NCBI GenBank assembly: GCA_018968995.1
Contig: JAGWZD010000037.1
Location: 1 to 10,541, forward strand
DNA: 10,541 bases
Direction: 5' to 3'
Origin: Bdellovibrionales bacterium
Lineage (GTDB): Bacteria; Bdellovibrionota; UBA1018
Below, piece by piece: positions 5,877 to 10,541 of the stretch. A program made the position numbers and the translations under genes. Position 1 is the stretch's first letter. Each line of letters begins with the position of its first letter. The notes under the pieces are model-generated. The model saw only the letters and a program-made list of their open reading frames with translations, was not told the origin of the DNA and ran no database searches.

Positions 5877-7448
5877 ATGGCTCGATCTGTGGCCCAAAAC
5901 GACATTGTGCTCTCTACCCTCAATGCTCGATTCATTCACGCTGCCTTTGGACTTCGATACCTTCAAGCCAACTTAGGCCCTCTGCAGGCACGGTCCGAGA
6001 TCCTTGAGTTCACGATTCAGCAGTCGGCTTCAATTATCGCCGAAGAGATTTTATCCCGATCGCCTCGGATTGTGGGGTTTGGGGTCTACATCTGGAACAC
6101 CGTTCAAACCCTCGAGGTGGTCCGCGCCCTAAAGAGCAAAAACAAGGAACTCGTGATTATCCTTGGCGGTCCAGAAGTGAGTCACGAATCCGATGAGCAG
6201 GAAATCGTCGAACTTGCCGATCACACCATTCGGGGTGAGGCGGATTTGCTGTTTCGCCAAGTTTGCGAACGATTACTTTCGGCTGAAAGCGACCAGAAAT
6301 CGGGGCTATCTCTAAAGAAAATCATCGACGGACCCCTGCCCGATCTTCAGCTCATTCATATGCCCTATTCGCTCTATTCAGATACCGACATCAAGAATAG
6401 GGTGATTTATGTCGAGGCCTCACGTGGTTGCGCATTTAAGTGTGAGTACTGTCTCTCCTCTCTCGATCTGAAGGTAAGATCCTTTCCGATTCAAGAATTT
6501 CTTCACGAGATGAGTCGACTTATCGAAAGAGGAGCCAGAAGCTTTAAATTTGTGGACCGAACCTTTAACTTGAGCCCACGAACATCCACTCAGATTCTAG
6601 AGTTTTTTCTTAGCAAATCTAACCTTGGAATTTTTCTTCACTTTGAGATGGTCCCGGATCGCCTGCCACTTGAGATACGCGAATTGATCCAGAAATTCCC
6701 TGAAGGTTCTTTACAGTTTGAGGTGGGAATTCAGACCTGGAACCCTCAAGTAGCCGCTTTAGTTAGCCGCAAACAGGACATGAATAAAATTGATGAGAAC
6801 CTACAGTTTCTTCGTGAGAGCACTGGCGTCCATATTCACGCAGACTTGATTGCCGGGCTACCTGGAGAAACCCTCGAGAGTTTCGCCCAAGGATTTAATC
6901 ATCTAGTGAGGCTTCGCCCCCACGAAGTGCAGTTAGGAATTTTAAAACGTCTTCGCGGAACACCCATCATTCGTCATGATCAGGAATGGGGCATGCGCTA
7001 TTCCAAAAGTCCGCCGTATGAGATTCAAGAAACAAAGCTGCTAAGCCCTCAAGAGCTTTTGGCGCTGAAGCGCGCCTCAAAGTATTGGGACTTAATCTCT
7101 AATCGGGGGTACTTCAAGAAAACCGCTGCCCTGATCTTCAATCGAAGTCCTTTTGAGGACCTCACCGAAATATCTGATTTTCTCTGGGCACGCTTTGGTA
7201 AAACCCATTCGATCGATTTGATGAAGCTTGCTGAAGCCATTTGGATCTTTCTAGTGGATGTCAGAAACTTTCCCCGTTCAACGATTCACGATGCGCTTCT
7301 TTTTGATCTACAGATTCCTCAGTTAAGACCCATTCCTGATTTCCTTCGTTCTCAGACTGCAACTAATGACAGAATCTTTGAAAAAAAACGCCCTGGGCTT
7401 GAGGGCACACCCAAACGACAACGACGCTTCCTCGGTACAGATCAATAA
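5877..7448 (+). CDS. B12-binding/radical SAM enzyme, DUF4080-like
   Basis: Cytoplasmic radical S-adenosylmethionine enzyme with an N-terminal cobalamin-binding-like Rossmann domain; the reaction is unknown. Numbering from ATG 5877 (523 residues), the start VLSTLNARFIH is the signature opening of DUF4080-type radical SAM proteins. A Rossmann core with FGVYIWN and IILGGPE (about residues 94-100) follows; no DxHxxG cobalamin-ligand motif is visible, so any cobalamin would bind base-off without that His. The 4Fe-4S motif is CAFKCEYC (C185, C189, C192). TIM-barrel elements include FVDRTF, FEVGIQ and the LIAGLPGE segment (about 324-331). The final ~130 residues match the position of the DUF4080 C-terminal domain. 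Possible starts at GTG 5817 or ATG 5841 add up to 20 residues; none has a good Shine-Dalgarno, so the start is chosen by family length. It stands alone on its strand, divergent from the barrel gene, and overlaps the FHA-protease gene tail to tail by 7 bp. Confidence 0.9.
   Translation: MARSVAQNDIVLSTLNARFIHAAFGLRYLQANLGPLQARSEILEFTIQQSASIIAEEILSRSPRIVGFGVYIWNTVQTLEVVRALKSKNKELVIILGGPEVSHESDEQEIVELADHTIRGEADLLFRQVCERLLSAESDQKSGLSLKKIIDGPLPDLQLIHMPYSLYSDTDIKNRVIYVEASRGCAFKCEYCLSSLDLKVRSFPIQEFLHEMSRLIERGARSFKFVDRTFNLSPRTSTQILEFFLSKSNLGIFLHFEMVPDRLPLEIRELIQKFPEGSLQFEVGIQTWNPQVAALVSRKQDMNKIDENLQFLRESTGVHIHADLIAGLPGETLESFAQGFNHLVRLRPHEVQLGILKRLRGTPIIRHDQEWGMRYSKSPPYEIQETKLLSPQELLALKRASKYWDLISNRGYFKKTAALIFNRSPFEDLTEISDFLWARFGKTHSIDLMKLAEAIWIFLVDVRNFPRSTIHDALLFDLQIPQLRPIPDFLRSQTATNDRIFEKKRPGLEGTPKRQRRFLGTDQ
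7381..7407 (-). terminator. Intrinsic terminator for the FHA-protease operon, inside the radical SAM gene
   Basis: Read on the minus strand, GCCCT-caagccc-AGGGC (7406-7402/7394-7390), extended by a T-G wobble pair, is followed directly by G and eight T (7388-7381). It begins about 35 nt past the FHA-protease stop codon. The same bases encode EKKRPGLEG near the end of the radical SAM protein on the plus strand. Confidence 0.6.
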
Positions 7449-9844
7449 TGTAACTTGGTTCTCTCCACGAACCCTCGACACTGACGTAAGAAGTTCGTCT
7501 TGCTCTCAGCCATAGAGCTCATACAAGTAAAGAGCAGCTTGGTCTGTGGGGAGGATGCCCCACTCTCACTGCTTGGCGACCGCCCTAACTTAGAGACCGG
7601 GCGAACAAACATGCTTTTTTGATTCGAGTCCTGCGGAATGAGCACACCATTAAATGGAGCCCGACTGGGGTCCATCTGAGCCCAAGTGGCCTTGTACTCA
7701 GCAGGGTGCTCAGGCAAGGGCTCAAACGCCATCGACACAGTCTGGCGCTCTGGCTTATTTGCGTCGGGCATGAATGTCAATCGGTGAATCTGCAAACTTG
7801 ATGGGCCTTGCACTGGAAACCCCAAAGCAACAGAAAGGTAACTCTGTTCACCAAGCTTTTCGAAGTTAAACTCGGTCTGATACCCTTGAGGTGAAAAAAA
7901 TTCGATCTTCTTTGCCAGTGACTTTACTGAAACGTCTTTAAAAAAATCAGGTCGATACGATGACAGCGCCGGATCAGTCAAAAAAGCAATCCAGTCTTCA
8001 ACACGACCCTCATATGAAAATAAATAGCGAGGCGCCTCGACCTTCCAATAATACTTCCTGAAACGCTCTAGCGAAGAACCCTCATAGCTCCACAGACAAT
8101 CTAACCCTGATGGATAGGGCAAACAATTCAGCGAATGAACCTGGCGGTCAAATTGCGTGCGCCACGTAAACAGCATCCAGGACCTTCCATAGGGGTCTTT
8201 CCAAACTTCCTTTTCCTGTGGCTCACCGTAAGAAAGAATCTCGGCCTTAGCCGTGCCCACTGTTCGACCCCACTTTACCGTAGTGATCACCGTGTCCATG
8301 ATCTCTTTGGGATTCGATATAAAATTGGCAAGGGTCTGGTCCGTCCGCTTTTCTAGGTTAAAGTGCATCACGGAATCGCCAAAAACGCCGAAGTAGAGCT
8401 TACGATCTCCACTGACCTGAAAACTTGAAATTTTTTGCTCTTTAGTTGCCCACGTTCCATTCGTACCGATATCGACCTCAGAAATCATGGCCCTGTAGTC
8501 TTGACTGCGAAGGTATTGAGAAAACCTTTTCTCTTTTGGAAAGAGATTACTCTCAAACTTTGACTCAAATCGTTTGCGTCGCTCTACTGTTTTTTCAAAA
8601 CTGCCATCAGAATAGGCCGATGCCAGCGAGTGAATGGTCTTCGGAAGGTCTACATAAAATTCATCCGTCTCCAATAATTGCTGATTAGACTCATGCTCAG
8701 CCGACTTAGCGAAAAAATGCGCGCGCTTTGGGTTCAGCTTACCTAGCATCTCGATTGGAAGCGCGTAGTTCAGATTTTCGCTTCCGTTTTTCATAGTGAT
8801 CACCCCAGTTACCGCGCCAGCGGCATTCAACAGCGGGCCGCCACTATTTCCAGGTGATGCGGGAGCAGAGAAGCGAATAAACTTCCACATTCCGGATTCG
8901 GTTTCAGGAGTAAAGCTGGCAATATTACCCGATCTAACAGAGATGCCCTCACCCTGAGCGTTGCCTACCGTATAAACTGTCTCACCCTCCTGATATTTCG
9001 GAGCGAGCTTCAGTGTGAGCGGCTTTGCGGGACTTGTTTCTAGAGAAAAAACTGCCAAGTCTAGTCGAGTTGAGTATCGTAGGATTTCTTTTATCGGGTG
9101 CGTCTTTCCTTCGTCATCACGAAGATAATATTTTTGAGGTAATTTTCCAAAATCAACTGTGAGAACATGGGCGGCCGTAATAAATTCTCCAGACTTCACA
9201 GAGAATGCGGTCCCTATTCCAATATATTTGTCTCTTTTTGTCTTAAAAGGAATCAGATCAAACGCGGCCTTATCCTTATAGACAATACTGGCATCCTCGA
9301 TCTTGTCGATCACCACCTCGTAGATTCCCTTTTTTAACTGCTGAATAGAGTGCGGACTCGAAAGATCGAGAGATCCTGAAAAGCCAAACCAATTGAAGGT
9401 AGCACCAATTCCAAAAATGAATGCGATTACGGCGAACCCTACTCCCGCAGGAAACCAGCGGGACCAGGAGAAACCGGCCCGCGGAAGCACGATGGATTGG
9501 GTTTTCTCCAAAAGCTCATCTAGCTCGGGGATGAAGTGAAGGCGGTAGTCTGCGATCTGTAGTGTCGCTTCACCCTCGATGGTGAATGATTTGACCCTTC
9601 TCCCAGAGCAGGTAGTGCCATTGACACTATCGAGATCGGTGTAAACCAGCTTGCCGTCTCTCCAGTCAACCTCTCCGTGATTCGCTGAAACACTTTGATC
9701 GGTAAGGACGATAGTGCTGCCGGCAGCACGGCCTATCTTGACGGGAAAGCTTGAAAGATGAAGTTCTTTTACGACCGTGCCTAGCTGGGTTTTGATTTGA
9801 AGCAAATAGCTCATACGAGTCGTATCGACGTCTTCAAAACCCAT
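7442..9844 (-). CDS. FHA domain - transmembrane - trypsin-like serine protease, with a novel C-terminal region
   Basis: An 800-residue membrane-anchored protease. Residues 33-103 form a forkhead-associated domain, with GR at 38-39, SxxH (S53, H56) and N75 in SVNGT, the residues that read phosphothreonine in this family. A single hydrophobic segment (about 131-155) follows, so the FHA part should face the cytoplasm and the rest the periplasm. Residues 205-370 are a chymotrypsin-fold S1 domain with an intact triad: H226 (TAAH), D262 (RLDLAV) and S334 (PGNSGGP). There is no PDZ domain such as DegP/HtrA would have. Residues 380-800 are unrecognised: mixed α/β, Trp/Tyr-rich, with four cysteines (C574, C583, C774, C789). 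ATG 9844 lies 12 nt after the methyltransferase stop codon, so the two are co-transcribed; ATG 9814 is a possible alternative start and is closer to the FHA fold. The substrate is unknown. It may respond to a Ser/Thr kinase, but none is in view. Confidence 0.9.
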   Translation of the reverse strand: MGFEDVDTTRMSYLLQIKTQLGTVVKELHLSSFPVKIGRAAGSTIVLTDQSVSANHGEVDWRDGKLVYTDLDSVNGTTCSGRRVKSFTIEGEATLQIADYRLHFIPELDELLEKTQSIVLPRAGFSWSRWFPAGVGFAVIAFIFGIGATFNWFGFSGSLDLSSPHSIQQLKKGIYEVVIDKIEDASIVYKDKAAFDLIPFKTKRDKYIGIGTAFSVKSGEFITAAHVLTVDFGKLPQKYYLRDDEGKTHPIKEILRYSTRLDLAVFSLETSPAKPLTLKLAPKYQEGETVYTVGNAQGEGISVRSGNIASFTPETESGMWKFIRFSAPASPGNSGGPLLNAAGAVTGVITMKNGSENLNYALPIEMLGKLNPKRAHFFAKSAEHESNQQLLETDEFYVDLPKTIHSLASAYSDGSFEKTVERRKRFESKFESNLFPKEKRFSQYLRSQDYRAMISEVDIGTNGTWATKEQKISSFQVSGDRKLYFGVFGDSVMHFNLEKRTDQTLANFISNPKEIMDTVITTVKWGRTVGTAKAEILSYGEPQEKEVWKDPYGRSWMLFTWRTQFDRQVHSLNCLPYPSGLDCLWSYEGSSLERFRKYYWKVEAPRYLFSYEGRVEDWIAFLTDPALSSYRPDFFKDVSVKSLAKKIEFFSPQGYQTEFNFEKLGEQSYLSVALGFPVQGPSSLQIHRLTFMPDANKPERQTVSMAFEPLPEHPAEYKATWAQMDPSRAPFNGVLIPQDSNQKSMFVRPVSKLGRSPSSESGASSPQTKLLFTCMSSMAESKTNFLRQCRGFVERTKLHY

Positions 9845-9856
9845 TCTTAGGCGTTT

Positions 9857-10492
9857 TTAAAGCGAAAGCCGATAGACACACTCTTCGAGTTTCTGATCCG
9901 GATTTTCTTCAAGAGTTTCGCGGCCAAGATTGGTGATGTTCAGTTTTTGGCGGTAAAGAGTCGCCATTTCCGAAGCCGAAACCGAGAAAGGGGGCCCCTT
10001 TTCGTCCGGAGGCGTCCGCTCCAAGACGAGCTGAAGCTGCACGAAAGAAGGCTCTGCTCGCGCCTGCACTAGCGTCAAAAGATGCTCGGCGTATCGTCGG
10101 CGCATCATGGGCGGAAGCGCAATGAGGGCGGCACGATCATAAACGGCCCCGAGAGAAGGCAGCATCTCTGATGTAAGATCGAAGAAATCTCCCTGGAGGA
10201 TCGTGATCCGACCGGACTGAAAGCGATTGAATTTTCCCCGAGTCGTCTCTGAAACCTCGAGTGAGTTTTCGGAGAAAAAAGACCGCACAGCCAATTCGCT
10301 CAGCTCCACACCCCATACTTCATGCCCTCTCGAGGCAAGCCAGAGCAGATCGAGGCTCTTTCCGCAGAGCGGAACTAGAACGCGCGTCGGAGAAAGCGTG
10401 GAAAAATATTCAACAAGTGCGGGCTCAACCTCGGATTGATGCCAGCCTGTCTCTCCGCGCTCCCATCTTCCGAGCCAAAAACCGGGTTGCAT
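9857..10492 (-). CDS. tpm: Thiopurine S-methyltransferase (TPMT) family protein
   Basis: SAM-dependent methyltransferase of the TPMT family, 211 residues, the usual bacterial length. Characterised bacterial members methylate thiopurines or selenium and tellurium oxyanions; the natural substrate here is unknown. The family opening FWLGRWERGETGWHQ (residues 5-19) is followed by the SAM-binding core VLVPLCGKSLDLLWLASRGH (38-57), the acidic loop GVELSELAV (61-69), GDFFDL (101-106) and YDRAALIALPP (118-128). No signal peptide is present, so it is cytoplasmic. The start at 10492 puts the FW motif at the expected distance from the N-terminus, though the Shine-Dalgarno is weak. It is the first visible gene of a two-gene unit with the FHA-protease. 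The functional link between a small-molecule methyltransferase and an envelope protease is not obvious. The promoter should lie in 10493-10541 or beyond; nothing convincing was seen there. Confidence 0.93.
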   Translation of the reverse strand: MQPGFWLGRWERGETGWHQSEVEPALVEYFSTLSPTRVLVPLCGKSLDLLWLASRGHEVWGVELSELAVRSFFSENSLEVSETTRGKFNRFQSGRITILQGDFFDLTSEMLPSLGAVYDRAALIALPPMMRRRYAEHLLTLVQARAEPSFVQLQLVLERTPPDEKGPPFSVSASEMATLYRQKLNITNLGRETLEENPDQKLEECVYRLSL

Positions 10493-10541
10493 TGAAAGCT
10501 ATTCTACTGTTCGAACAAGCCCCATGATAAATAAGACCATC

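Noticed and set aside
5745..5966. Open frame of 73 codons on the minus strand upstream of the SH3-like gene
   Set aside because: It overlaps the candidate promoter, the inverted repeat and the antisense of the radical SAM N-terminus, with low-complexity composition and no homology I recognise.
7546..7563. GTGGGG-aggatg-CCCCAC hairpin as terminator of the radical SAM gene
   Set aside because: The 6-bp stem is perfect but has no T-run, lies about 100 nt past the stop codon and sits inside the protease coding sequence, so termination is not supported.
10508..10517. Palindrome TGTTCGAACA upstream of the TPMT gene as an operator
   Set aside because: A 10-bp palindrome is expected several times by chance in 10 kb, and no second copy or matching promoter was seen.
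1..10541. Search by eye for CRISPR repeats, tRNA genes, transposase genes, phage genes or toxin-antitoxin pairs
   Set aside because: None was found; the small gene pair at 3756-4119 lacks toxin or antitoxin motifs and sits with an RRM gene instead.

Overview
The window looks like chromosomal DNA of a Gram-negative bacterium. It encodes an RND/TolC-type efflux pair, a lipobox lipoprotein, a β-barrel protein ending in phenylalanine and a membrane-anchored trypsin-like protease. The mix of a single-RRM RNA-binding protein, a Cys-rich mini-protein, a small basic 'DPDL-GIV-GPQ' protein and many short secreted proteins is reminiscent of Bdellovibrionota or other former delta-proteobacteria. That placement is inference from gene content only. 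No tRNA, rRNA, CRISPR array, insertion sequence or phage gene was seen.

Layout. (1) 1-3187, minus strand: a TolC-like outer-membrane channel gene followed, with a 4-nt ATGA overlap, by an RND inner-membrane permease that runs off the left edge. No adaptor gene lies between them. (2) 3257-4143, plus strand: a structured leader with a buried Shine-Dalgarno, an RRM protein, a very strong hairpin terminator, then a six-cysteine mini-protein and a 64-residue basic protein packed 4 nt apart. The terminator lies too close to the second gene to leave room for a separate promoter, so read-through or attenuation control is likely. (3) 4182-4898, plus: a lipoprotein of unknown function. It converges, with a 14-nt gap, on (4) 4913-5748, minus: a signal peptide plus SH3-like segment and a β-barrel segment. 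These look like one gene split by a -1 frame change at a run of eight A. A perfect 8-bp inverted repeat abuts and includes the first base of its start codon, near a predicted transcription start. (5) 5877-7448, plus: a stand-alone B12-binding/radical-SAM (DUF4080-like) enzyme. It overlaps by 7 bp, tail to tail, (6) 7442-10492, minus: a TPMT-family S-methyltransferase followed 12 nt later by an 800-residue FHA-TM-trypsin-like protease with a long unrecognised C-terminal region. A terminator for this minus-strand pair appears to sit inside the radical-SAM coding sequence.

The efflux pair would export small molecules across both membranes. The RRM/Cys-rich/basic trio looks like a small post-transcriptional regulatory unit. 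The FHA-protease is likely an envelope protease with a cytoplasmic phosphothreonine-sensing arm. The items most worth a second look are the A8 frameshift in the SH3/barrel gene with its start-codon palindrome, the RRM leader and terminator, and the FHA-protease with its novel C-terminus.
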